Origin: Leucaena leucocephala | Taxonomy: Eukaryota > Streptophyta > Magnoliopsida > Fabales > Fabaceae | DNA: 64,000 nucleotides | Assembly: GCA_037074615.1 (NCBI GenBank) | Contig: CM073542.1 | Coordinates: forward strand, 16,632,001-16,696,000 | Reading direction: 5' to 3' | Shown: piece by piece, positions 22,858-33,315 of the stretch | How the letters are laid out: each line of letters begins with the position of its first letter | Position numbering within the stretch: the first letter of the stretch is position 1 | Translations under genes and position numbers: made by a program | The notes under the pieces: generated by a model | Told to the model about the DNA's origin: nothing | Seen by the model: only the letters and a program-made list of their open reading frames with translations | The model's database searches: none

Positions 22858-25009
22858 CTACAATTTAGGGGGAGTCATACGTAGCCAATTTTGAGCACAT
22901 ATGAGTCCCTCCGCCATGCTTGAGGATAAGGAGCTCCTAAAAGCTTCGATGACTCGACCTCCAGTACTAAAAGCTGATTCAGAAGACACTATAGAGACCG
23001 GAGTAGCCAACAAATCACAGGAGATCAGACTTAGAACTTTATACTTAGATGAATGCACTTTCCACCATGCCAGAAGGTCAAATTTTGATTCAAAATAATC
23101 AAGTAAATCGGCTTGAAGATATTCATCCACATCTAAAAGTTGTTCAACCTTTTTAGTCACAATCTTTTTATTGGCTAAAAACTTCTTAAAAGTAGGATCA
23201 AAAGCAGACAATGACAGTTCAGGGTCAACATCTAGAACTAGCATATTCCCAACACAAGTATTGACATCGACTTGCTCTAATAATGGTTCAGACTGAGATG
23301 TAGAAGCTTCCTTGCTGGGAGGATTGAAGTTACTTGCATACTGATCCTGTAATCGATACAAGACATCTATAATCTGCTTCAACTTTGCTTCACACTTTAT
23401 TAGATCAGGGAAAATTGTTTCAAAAGCAACTTTGACATATGTTAGCTTGTATCGAGGGTCTAGTATCACTACTATAACCAGAAGTGGATTCAATTTCTCC
23501 AAATTCCCCCAATACTTATCATACTTGGTTAGCATCCTTCTAGCCATATCACCCAACAGAGAATATGAACTATCTATACTTGTAGAAAGGTTTGATTGAA
23601 TGGCGACTATATGTTGAAAACAATCATTAGTCGTCACATAATTTGACCCAGAAAATTTTAGGGTCATGGAGTAGAACAACTTCAAAAACACAAGAAATTC
23701 CTTCGTAATACTCTAATCATATGCAGTAGGAGGTTGCACTATAGGGATAGTAGTTGTATTTTGGGCATCATCATCATGAACATCAATACCCCAACCCCAA
23801 CCCCAATCATCATGTTGCCTTGAATCAAGTTTAACTTGCTTCTTGAATTAATCCTTGTAGTCTACATCTTCTTCTTCTATCCTAGTGAAGACTTTGATGA
23901 ATTTAACTACACTGTCCAACATAAGGTATGTCAAATTCCACCTAGTAGGACAATCTAAACATAATAGGCTCTTCAAATCAATTCTCTCTTTTTCCACCAA
24001 CTCCTTAAATCTACGTTGTCTTCCTAGAGAAGATCTAACAAATTTAATTGCATGGCGAATGAGCTCAATAGACTTGTTCATTTCTTTTAATCCTTCAGAA
24101 ACAACTAGATTTAGTATGTGAACAGCAAACCCATTTGCAAGAACTCTCCATTAAGTACTAGACCATTCCAACTCCTTAAGCATTTTTTCAAATAAGCAAC
24201 TGCAGTATCATTAGAAGAAGCATTTCCAACTGTAACAGTAAAGAATTTGTCAATGCGCCACTTCAACAAACAATCCTCAATTTGCTTCCAATTGTATCCC
24301 CTTTGTGGTTCTCAATGACACAAAAATTTAAAATTCTTTTATACAAAGTCCAACTATCATCAATCTAATGAGTAGTCAAGCACATATAGTTTGAGTTTTG
24401 AACTGAAGTCCAACAATTTGTAGTAAGGGACACACGAACTTTAGATCGTTTAAAATATTTTCTCAAACTTTTTGCTTCTTCTACATACAACTTGTAGCAA
24501 TCCCTAGCAACTGTCTATTGTGAGGGGATATGAAATCTAGGTTGAAGCTCTTGCAATAATTCTTGAAAACCTTCCCCTTTCACAGTCCTAAAATCCATCT
24601 CATCCTTAATGATGAATCTTACAAGTGATTTTCTGCATCATTCTTGACTAAACACATGTGTTTGACCAGAACTAGAAAAAAAACTCTGTGTCTAACTATT
24701 TGCTCTATTCGGATTTTGTGGGCACCGTGCCAAATGTTGCCAAAGTTGGTTTGTCCTATGCAAAGTAGGATGACTTGCGTAGTCTACGCCACAATAGTTA
24801 CACTTTGCCCAATGTTTACCTTTTGTTTCACTTAATGGCATCCTAGTAAAATGTTCCATGCATAGGATGTTTGCCTCCTTTTTTTCCTTACTTGTGATTG
24901 ATCTTTCCCTTCCTTATTTGGTGAGGTGGCAGTACCTTCAGCTTCAGTTTCATTAACCTCTTCAATAGCGTATTCCATTGTGGTGATTGGAGATTGTTCT
25001 GAGCTCATT
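22858..25009 (-). pseudogene. hAT transposase (BED zinc finger, hAT-C dimerisation domain), disrupted
   Basis: The minus strand probably starts at ATG 25009 (MSSEQSPITTMEY). Around 24840-24700 are BED zinc-finger residues (KCNYCG, then HPTLHRTNQLWQHLARC), after a frame shift. The central region has NCWTSVQNSNYMCLTTH (about 24430-24370), CDRC-type sequence is lost, and 24081-23848 reads CPTRWNLTYLML. The 277-codon frame at 23691-22858 holds the C-terminal catalytic and dimerisation part: DPRYKLTYV, then LAWWKVHSSKYKVLSLI, LATPVSIVSSESAFSTGGRV and LICAQNWLR. Stops and frame shifts in the N-terminal two thirds make it non-functional, although the C-terminal part is intact. Confidence 0.9.
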
Positions 25010-25261
25010 TTCCTTCATTATCCAAACCAACAGCAACAATTAATACAAAATCAGGAAACTCTCAAATTAAATAGCAACTAATAAGAAATGAACAAGCAAC
25101 TATGAATTGACGCTGCTATACTCAAATTGATAAATGAACAAGAAATGAACAAGCACATTGATCTGACCAAAAATTCTCAAAGTGATAAAACATACAAGAA
25201 AAAATGATAGAAACAGTAGAGAAGAGTGGAATTATTCTTGTACAACGTACGAGAGTAATTA

Positions 25262-25495
25262 ATTCATGTGCACGGGAATTTTCCTGCCATTTCTCTCTAC
25301 AATGACTTCTACCTAATGACTGTCTACCATTTCTCTCTACAATGACTTCTAGCCAAATTCATGTACACGGGAATTTTCCTTTTGGATCAAAATGTTGGCA
25401 AAAACAAATTAATTCATCAGTACTAATTCAGCAAACAGAAATCTAATTCAGCAGTACTTTTAGCCAAATTCATGTGCACGGGAATTTTCCTTTTG
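25262..25495 (+). repeat. short direct repeats inside the hAT element
   Basis: AATTCATGTGCACGGGAATT (once GTACACGGG) recurs at about 25261, 25358 and 25468, each followed by TTCCT. CCATTTCTCTCTACAATGA occurs twice (about 25289 and 25327). They lie upstream of the transposase, where promoter or transposase-binding repeats would be expected. Confidence 0.8.
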
Positions 25496-26172
25496 GGAAA
25501 ATCATGACATTTTTTAGCATTCAAAAATTTAGTCCACTAAAACACACATATACGGCAAATTAAGCAAACAGAAATATAAGATTCCACGAATCCATGGGAG
25601 AGTGCAAACTTACAAGAACAGGAAAATGAAGCACCCCTCTATCGGCTGCAAATGATGAGTGAAGCAGGGGAAGTATATGATTTATCCTCTATCTCTCATA
25701 AGTGGGGTTTTCTGCTTACAAAGAGGATGACAGCGAGCACTAAGAGCGACGACGAAGAAAGTCAAGAGTTTGAGAGTGACGACGGTAATGAAGCTCAAGT
25801 AGAACTCAGGTGGCTCAGGCAGAGCAGAGAGTGACAACGATAATGGTGGAGCTCAAGTGGCTCTGTGAGCTTTAATCTTTTTGGTGGCTGACGTTGTGGC
25901 TCTATTCGAAAGGTGGAAGCTATAGCCATGTAGAGGAAGAGGAATTGCAAATTGGTCGCAGGCATGGGCAAGGTAGAGCTCAAGTGGCTCAGTGATGCCG
26001 TTCCAACAGAGCTACGGCGGAAGAGGACTCGAAGAATTGCAGCCACCTACGGAGGAAGAGGAAATGACGAATTGTTTGTATAGGGGGAGCAGCTATCAAA
26101 CAAGGAAACGAAGCCCTAACCAAATGGCGCAGGCGTAGAGGAAAAACCGAAAAAGCAAATAACAATATTTTT

Positions 26173-26200
26173 AAATATATATATATGTATATATATATAC
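26173..26200. repeat. AT microsatellite in hAT element
   Basis: ATATATATATATGTATATATATAT lies just inside the right subterminal G/C-rich region of the hAT element. Confidence 0.85.
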
Positions 26201-26683
26201 GGGCAGGCACAGGCAGCACAAGGGTGTGCCAGTGCCCTACTCGTATAATTTATACAGCCCGCCCAATTAAGCCCGCCCATTATGGGCTCAATTTGGGTAG
26301 GCCTAAACTGAACAAATTGGATAAGGATTTGGGCGGGCCCATTGGGCGACAGGTTTTTTGCTCAGGCCTACTCCTACCCCATGTGGCCTCCGATGATGAT
26401 TGTTGGTAATCTCCTAGGAACCTAGCTACCTTTCATTCATTAGTCCACTCCCCTCTCAGCTATTTATCTCCTTTTTCACCTCATCATTGCTCTTTTTCAT
26501 CTTGCTCCTTATTTTCAATCATTAGTGTCCACGATCTCACATTTTTTTCCTTCCGAAGTGCATCTTTTCTGACCTGCCCTCTTCATCTTCCATTGGTCAC
26601 CCCTATTTATATGCCTCACGCTTCCCCGTCTTACCTCCCTTATGTCTTCTTTGTTCTTTTGTGTTAATCACTAGCTCTTCTAA

Positions 26684-29062
26684 TTGTTCAAAAAGCTTTC
26701 ACCTTTTTCTTCTTTCCCCTTTTGTGGCTCGTTGCAAACCTCTGTTTACCGGTTCTCACCATGCATCCTTTCTCTAGATGCCGTAAAGATCCACCTTTTC
26801 CTTCGTCTTTCAATCTTGACCCTTTTCACCACACATCAAAGATCTCATTATCAGTCCATTGTGATTGTTGTTTTAATTGATGTTCATCAATTCTCCAAGA
26901 GGAAAATCAATCATGACACTTTCAACGTAATGGAGAAAGTGGGTAGCTTTTATTTGATTCGCTTCACCAATATGCATGATAGAGACTTTGTTGTGGAACA
27001 TGGTCCTTGGGCAATTAACAACTCACTCCTAGTGGTTGACCGAAGGACTCAGAATCTCCTACTTTGTGAGCTCTTCCTTGCTTCATTTCCTATCTTGGTT
27101 TAGTTTTGGGGTTTCCCTATAGAATATCACTCTACTCTTAACGGCTAAAGATCTTAGAAATATTGTTGGTTATATGGTTATTAAGACTAAAGTGTCTCCT
27201 TTGCTAATCATCATAATTTCATGAGAGTGTTGTGTTGATCAATCCACTTATTCCACGCATTCAAAATATAAGAGTTGAACTCGATAATGGTAATGTGGTA
27301 TGGGTTGAAGGCGAATTTGAGGGCATCTTTCGCTGCTATAACTTATGCAAGCTTATAGGTCACTCTACCCTGGAATGTAATCACTCGATTATTGATATCT
27401 TCTAAAGCTTTAACACCATGTCAGAACAAGTACTCCACCTTTTTGGTTGCCATCTTTTCTGTAACTTTAAATCTCAACAAGCTGAACTCATCTAGCAGGA
27501 CTGGATTCGACAGTATCAGTACAGAGGAACTTCAAGAATCCGCTATTTTGGCCTCAGTAGAAGCATGTATAGAGTTTATAAAACCCGGCCACAAGATTTT
27601 TTAATGATGGCTAACCTCAATTAGGATATTTTCAATCTTTCTTCAGATGATTCCTCTAATTCAGATGACTCAGACAATAAAGAGGAAGAGGAGCTTTTTG
27701 ACCCCTACTAACCATCAACAGGATGAAGCCATAGTGATCGACCACCCAGCTGACCCAGTTCCTCTACCTAAAAATGAAGTGGACCTAATAGTCAATGAAA
27801 TGTTAGCCTCAAACTCTAGCCCAACCTTGAACTCAGGCACATCTGTGTTTCATCCTCAAGTTGAACTCCAATCTGCTGTCCCAATCACTCAAAACCTAAT
27901 CCAACCTTTAGGGCCCAATACCCAATCCATGGAAGACCAGGCCGACATCCAAACCACTCTAAACCAATTTGCTTCCCCATCTCCAATCTTAAAATCATCC
28001 ACTCCCCACCCATCATTCAATTGATAAAAAAGTGAGATATATAATTATTTAAAATATATTCAATTTTTAGGAAGTATTACTTTGTTATAGTTCTAGTCAC
28101 GACACTTTAGGATATATCTTAATTTCTAAGTATTTAAATTTAAATTTAAAAATAATAGACGGTTCATTTTACCTAATATTAATATAAGGAAGGAACCCTT
28201 TCAAAAAAATTGTGTAACTAAAAAAAAATCATCCACTCCCCCTTAACTCCTCTACATCCTCTCTGCCACAACCATAAAAACCCATCCCCAATCCTTCTAG
28301 CTTTATCCCTTCGTTCGCTCACAAAAGCTCTAACTTATAAGGTCTTTCTGCCAAGGTGGATGGTTGCTTTCGTGAATGTTTCAAGATTATGGGAAAAGCT
28401 TTTCAATTTTTTGGTAAACACAACCATTTTTCCCTTCTTGATGACATGCCCATCATCAAAGAGACTATTTGGCAAGTGGCCAATCATGCTCCTAAGCCTC
28501 CACAGGCTCTGATCAATTAGTGGAATGGTTGTCGAGAAGCTGCTAATTGGAGCCCTGACGGCTTTTAGTGTTCTTTACCTTTGCGCAAACAAGGATATGT
28601 ATGATTGTCAACTTCTTCCTGTTAGGCAAGAGGATTTCTCCAAAGCTTTATATGATAGTGGCATATTGTATTACTTAGTCCCCTCTTGTGGTCTCCTGGC
28701 CTTTGCCACTGAGCACGTCATCCCTGGACCCAAATGGGTGCTTTTTTTTCCTTTATGGCTCTCACTAAAAGCAACCCTATAATCATTCTAGATGTTAATG
28801 TTCTAGGGCCAGGGCCTTCTCTTCTCAAATGGCTTCACGTGAGATTGGGAATGATAATCTGGCTAGGAATGAACTTGACCTTAACTCTTCTCCTGATAAT
28901 GACTTCTTGGAGTTCTTCTTTGAGGACACTAGTCAGAAACGAAGATTGGAGCTGTCTCAAACTCTGGATGATGTCAAGAACAAGATGAAAACAGAAGCAC
29001 TAGCTACTAGAAATGCTCAAGCGTTAGAAGCTACCTCTTCAAAGCTGCTGAGAGAGCCATGA
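26684..29062 (+). pseudogene. LINE ORF1 (DUF4283-like / zinc knuckle), disrupted
   Basis: The block VMEKVGSFYLIRFTNMHDRD then VEHGPWAINNSLLVVDR (26930-27045) fits the RNA-binding N-terminal domain of plant L1 ORF1. Further on, FRCYNLCKLIGHSTLECNH (about 27330-27385) is a zinc knuckle with an extra residue (C-X3-C-X4-H-X4-C; normally C-X2-C). A Pro/Ser-rich linker follows (27647-28024). It is broken by the retroposon at 28008, after which further ORF1 sequence and a charged tail (28829-29062) continue in shifting frames. ORF1 proteins coat LINE RNA; this one cannot be translated whole. Confidence 0.7.
28008..28224 (+). mobile_element. short A-tailed retroposon, copy 2, with 17-bp target duplication
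   Basis: The direct repeat AAAATCATCCACTCCCC flanks the insert exactly, at 27991-28007 and 28225-28241. The insert is about 217 bp, ends TTGTGTAACTAAAAA and overlaps the host A-rich site. It matches copy 1 (8982-9220) over most of its length. A perfect 17-bp duplication is the mark of LINE-type target-primed integration. It interrupts LINE ORF1, so it is younger than that LINE. It has no coding capacity. Confidence 0.85.
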
Positions 29063-29229
29063 AAATACTTAGATGGACTGCAAAGGTTTTCAAAAAATCT
29101 CAGCATTTCATAGATGCAAGCAGCTCTTGTCCCGACATAGCCCTGACTTTATTTACCTATTTGAAACAAAAATCTCTTTTGAATCTGCTTGTATTACATT
29201 TTGTAAGCTAGATTTTTATGTTTATGCTA

Positions 29230-31205
29230 AAGTAACTTTGGGAGAATCTAAAGATTTTGGTCGACGAGATAAGGAGACTTGGTGGTGGAACGAGGACGTA
29301 CAACAGAAAGTTAAGTACAAGAGAGACTGTTTCAAAGCTATACACTTATGTAATAATATTAAAAATTGGGAAAAGTATCGTTTAGCTAAGAAGAAAATTA
29401 AGAAGGCGGTGAGTGCAACTCGTTTTAAGGCTTTTGAGAAATTTTATAAGGAGTTAGAGACAAAGTCAGGAGAGTGAAAGATTTATAAGATTGCAAGAGA
29501 CAGGGAAAGGAAATCGAGGGATTTAGATCAAGTACGATATATTAAGGATGAAGAAGGCAATATTTTGGTCGCAGATAGTGATATTAAAGAACGGTAGGAG
29601 ACCTATTTTTACAAATTGTTTAATGACGAGGGAGGAGGGTCGAGTTATGAGTTAGAGGATTTAACACGAGAAGTTGAATCAAATTTAGCTTTTTACTATA
29701 GGATCCGTGTTGGCGAGGTTAAAGAGGTGCTTAAGAAAATGGAAAATAATAAAGTTGTTGGACCTGATGGTATTCCTATTGAAGTTTGGAAGTGTTTAAG
29801 TGAAGTGGGGGTGGTGTGGCTTGCTAAACTTTTTAATGTTATTTTAAGTTCTAAGAAAATGCTGGATGACTGGAGGAAAAGTACTTTAGTTCCTATTTAT
29901 AAAAAATAAAGGGGATATTCAAAATTGTGCAAACTATAGGGGGATAAAGCTTATGAGTCACACTATAAAGTTGTGGGAAAAGGTAATTGAACACAGGTTG
30001 AGATTAGAGACATATATTACTGAGAATCAGTGTAGTTTCATGCTGGGTAGGTCTACAATAGAGGCGATTTATTTATTAAGGGGGTTAATAGAAAGGTACC
30101 GGACTAAAAGAAAAACTTGCATATGGTCTTCATTGACTTAGAAAAAGCAATGATCGAGTGCCAAAGGAAATGCTTTGGAAAGCTTTAGAAAAGAAAGGTG
30201 TATGCATGACATATATCAATGCAATAAAAGATATGCATGAGGGGGTAACCACTACTATAAGATCATCTGGGGGGCGAAACAAAAGATTTTTCCATAAGGA
30301 TTGGTCTACATCAGGGATCATCCTTGAGTCCTTATTTATTTAATCTAGTAGTGGATGTTCTAAATAAGCCTATTCAATAAGAAATCCCTAAGCGCATGCT
30401 TTTTGCAGACGATATAGTTCTTGTGGTGAAGTCAAGAGAAGAGATTAATTTTAAACTTGAGTTATGGAGAAGTACTTTAGAGTCGAAGGGTTGTCGTCTG
30501 AGTAGAAGTAAGACTGAATATATGCATTCTAATTTTGATAAGAGGCAAGTTATAAGTAATTTGGAGGTCAGATTGGAAGATCAAGTTATTCCATAAATAG
30601 ATAAGTTCAAATATTTGGGATCAATTATACAGAAGGATGATGAAATTTTAGAGGATGTTCATCATAGAATTCAGGCCGGGTGGTTTAAATAGAGAAAGGC
30701 TATTGGGGTTATATGTGATTGGAAAGTACCAGATAAAGGAAAAGGAAAATTTTATCACACTGCTATAAGACCAGCAATGCTTCATGGAAGTGAATGCTGG
30801 GCTTTAAAAGGACAGCAAGAGCATAAAGTTGGGGTAGCTGAGATGAGGATGTTGAGATGGATGTGTGGGCATACAAAAAAAGATAAGATTCGTAATGAAT
30901 ATATACGTGGAAGAGTTGGAGTGGCACCTATTGAAGAGAAAATAGTAGAGAACCGTATTAGGTGGTATGGATACGTACAAAGAAGGCCAAGGGATGCGCC
31001 AGTGAAGAGGGTGGATCAAATAGTATGAACACCGGTTAAAAGGAGTAGAGGAAGGCCAAAGAGATCGCTCAAAGAGGTCATTGAGCGGGATCTCCTGGTC
31101 AATAACCTATCAAAGGATTTAGTTTTTGATAGAGCACAATGGCGTCGTATGATCTATGTAGCCGACCCCATTTAATAGGATAAGGCTTGTTATTGTTGTT
31201 GTTAT
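29230..31205 (+). mobile_element. RTE-clade LINE, 5'-truncated, with TTG-type tail
   Basis: Inserted in the L1 endonuclease; TGCTA stands at both edges (29225-29229 and 31206-31210), a short possible target duplication. The 3' end reads CGACCCCATTTAATAGGATA then AGGCTTGTTATTGTTGTTG, the typical RTE end with a microsatellite tail instead of poly(A). The 5' endonuclease part is missing, so the copy was probably truncated at insertion. Confidence 0.88.
29240..31030 (+). pseudogene. RTE-clade reverse transcriptase, disrupted
   Basis: Blocks in order: DKETWWWNEDVQ (29270), NNKVVGPDGIPIEVWKCL (29745-29800), MLDDWRKSTLVPIYKK (29860), MSHTIKLWEKVIEHRLR, ENQCSFMLGRSTIEAIYLLR (30010-30080), then the catalytic FADDIVLV (about 30400), GCRLSRSKTEYM, FKYLGSIIQ, MLHGSECWALKGQQEHK (30777) and MRMLRWMCGHTKKDKIRNEY. 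All fit the RTE reverse transcriptase and its C-terminal region. The catalytic Asp-Asp pair is kept, but stops after VPIYKK, in the palm region and before the thumb, plus frame shifts, inactivate it. Confidence 0.9.
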
Positions 31206-33315
31206 TGCTAGTACTGATGCCTTCAGTTTGGGTGGTGGAACCTCTGTAGCTTGGAAGGAATGTTTTAATGTCACTATTTTGGAACTCATCCCAAACATAT
31301 GTAATAAGGTTCAATGTAATGGAAATTTATCTTCATCTTACATCACCTTTGTTTATGGATACCCAGTGGCTAGTCACAAATACTTTCTTTGGGACTGGAT
31401 TAAATCATCATGTGATATGATTCAATGTCCCTAGTTACTTATAGGTAATTTCAATAAGATTTTGTCATGGGAAGATAAATCTGGACTTATCGATTCTTCC
31501 GCTAATATTACCAATTTCAGAGTGTCTTAACTATGGTAATCTACTTCACATCTTTTAACATGGTTTGGCATTCACATGGTCTAATCATCGAAAAGGGGAC
31601 TCTCATTTGCTGGAACGTATTGATATTGCCTTCTGCAACCTTGAATGGTTAAACATCTTCCCATCCTCACTAGTAACAACTTTACCTTTATGGTCCTATC
31701 TTACTCTCTACTAAAGCTGTCTTTCAAAGAAATAGGCAAAAAAGATTTTAAAATTTCTGGTATTCTTTCAAGGAATGTGATCAATTAATCAAGAATTCTT
31801 GGCACCAATTTGCCCTGGGTTCCCCCAACTTTAAAGTTCTCACCAAGCAATCTAGGACCCTTCAAGTTCTCTCAAATTGGAGCCAAACGGAGGGATAATA
31901 CAGGGTGATCCAATTTCACCATTTATTTATATTTTACTACTAATATGCTGTCTTGCATGATTGCCTCCCTCGAGCAGGCTAACCTTTAGAAGTGAATTAA
32001 AGTTTGTCAACAAGCTGAACTAATCACTCGCTATTTGCTGATGACTCAATTTTCTTCTTTGAATGTATAAATCACAATTTTTAGTCAATGAAAATGGTAC
32101 TTGATATGGTCAGGACAGGTTTGTAATAAGAGCAAATCATTTCTTGTATTCAATCCAAATGTAAATTATGCCAACAAGATCATTCACTTGGAATACATTG
32201 GATTCATATATATATATCAACGGGTGATTGACTCCATTAATAGGAGAATTCAAGCTTGGCAAGTCAAACTCCTTTTCTCAAGCCTCAAGACTCGCTTTAC
32301 TCAAATCTGTGATAGCTGGAGTGAACATTCATATCATGTCTTGTGTCAGTCTACCTACTATGTGTGCCAACTTTTTCTAAGGCTCCTGTAGTGATTGAAG
32401 AAAAATGCCTCTTCTAAAAAGGGACACCTTATTTCTGCCCATTGATAAGGGAAGACTTGGACCCAGAAGTTCCTCTATTGTTAACAAGGCCCTTCTTGCA
32501 AAACAAATATGGTGCCTTATTGATCCTGGCACTTCAGTAATTCTATTCAATACTCTTGGGTTAAATACATTGACCTCATTAATACCCCCATTATGAAGCT
32601 TCCTTATAATTCTTCCTGGATGTGGAGAGGGATTCACCAACATGCTCACTTCATTGTAGATAAACTCTCATGGAAACTAGGTAATGGGTCTAGCATTCCA
32701 ATTAATCACCTTCTTTGGTGCCCTATACAGTCCGATCGGCCAATGCAATTTGAGTTTGCGATGTGGCGGATCTATTAATGCATAACTTTTCTACTTGGAA
32801 CATACTATTGGTTAAAAATCTATACTCATGAGGTAGCACTCCAAATCCTTCAAACTCCAGTGGCGTTGTTAAATACTCCAGACACTTTATATTGGACTGG
32901 AAATCATTCTGGTTCTTCCTCTGTCAAGGATGGAGTCAAATTAATAATGGACAACCACAATGGTAACCATTCTCATCTTGCTCATTTTTGGATTGGTACT
33001 GGAAGCTTCAATTGCGAGTCAAATATCTACTCTTCTTCTAGAAATTGATCAATAATGCCATTCCATCTAGTGACATTTTGAATAATCATCACCTGGAAAT
33101 ATCTTTGGATTGTGTCTTTGGTTGTCTGACTCAGGATACAATTCATCACATTTTCTTCCCTTGTCATTTGGCTTGATTGCTGTGGTTTACTCGTGTGAAC
33201 ATCAGAATACCTGAGATATCCTTTCATTTTCTGAAAGACTGGTTGATCAATCTTCTAACTTTCCTCTGGCAACAATCTGATTTGCATATAATTTGTAAAA
33301 TTATATGCATGTTAG

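Larger units (their letters stand above)
22277..26370 (-). mobile_element. hAT-superfamily DNA transposon with 8-bp target duplication
   Basis: The element is 4094 bp. Its ends read TAGGACAGAGCAATGGGC on the left and, inverted, TAGGCCTGAGCAAAAAACC on the right, sharing TAGG-C-GAGCAA. The direct repeat CTCCTACC flanks it exactly at 22269-22276 and 26371-26378, the 8-bp duplication hAT transposases make. Subterminal zones on both sides are rich in GCCCGCCC and GGGC motifs (22310-22450, 26200-26350), as hAT transposase-binding regions often are. The transposase remnant lies on the minus strand. Confidence 0.92.
29066..33310 (+). pseudogene. LINE ORF2 (endonuclease, reverse transcriptase, zf-RVT), interrupted and decayed
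   Basis: The endonuclease starts at 29073 (DCKGFQKIS, then FETKISFESACITF). After the RTE insertion it resumes at 31206 with FSLGGGTSVAWKECF, then LIGNFNKILSWEDKSG, FTWSNHRKGDSHLLERID. RT motifs GIIQGDPISPFIYI (about 31890) and a decayed FADD box (about 32035, LADDSIFFFE in the shifted frame) follow. Next come RLGPRSSSIVNKALLAKQIW (32452-32515) and the zinc-binding tail ...CVFGC...HHIFFPCHLA (33110-33175). Large parts between endonuclease and RT are missing or unreadable. No activity is possible. Confidence 0.82.
22150..33315 (+). mobile_element. L1-type LINE (A), broken by three nested insertions
   Basis: A plus-strand non-LTR element has a C/T-rich leader (22180-22276 and 26371-26680), ORF1 (26684-29062) and ORF2 (29066-33310). 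The hAT element at 22277-26370, the A-tailed retroposon at 28008-28224 and the RTE LINE at 29230-31205 are inserted into it, each flanked by duplicated target bases. Removing the RTE insert restores the endonuclease frame across the junction (LDFYVYA to STDAFSLGGG). The 5' end is uncertain and no poly(A) tail was found before the next LINE begins at 33316. Many stops make it inactive. Confidence 0.75.

Noticed and set aside
25652..26219. Several short frames on both strands at the right of the hAT element
   Set aside because: They overlap each other in opposite frames, follow repeats and G/C-rich subterminal sequence, and match no transposase part.
29073..29477. Single 134-codon protein as a novel gene
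   Set aside because: It is a chance fusion: its first half is L1 endonuclease and its second half, from GESKDFG, is the RTE element inserted there.
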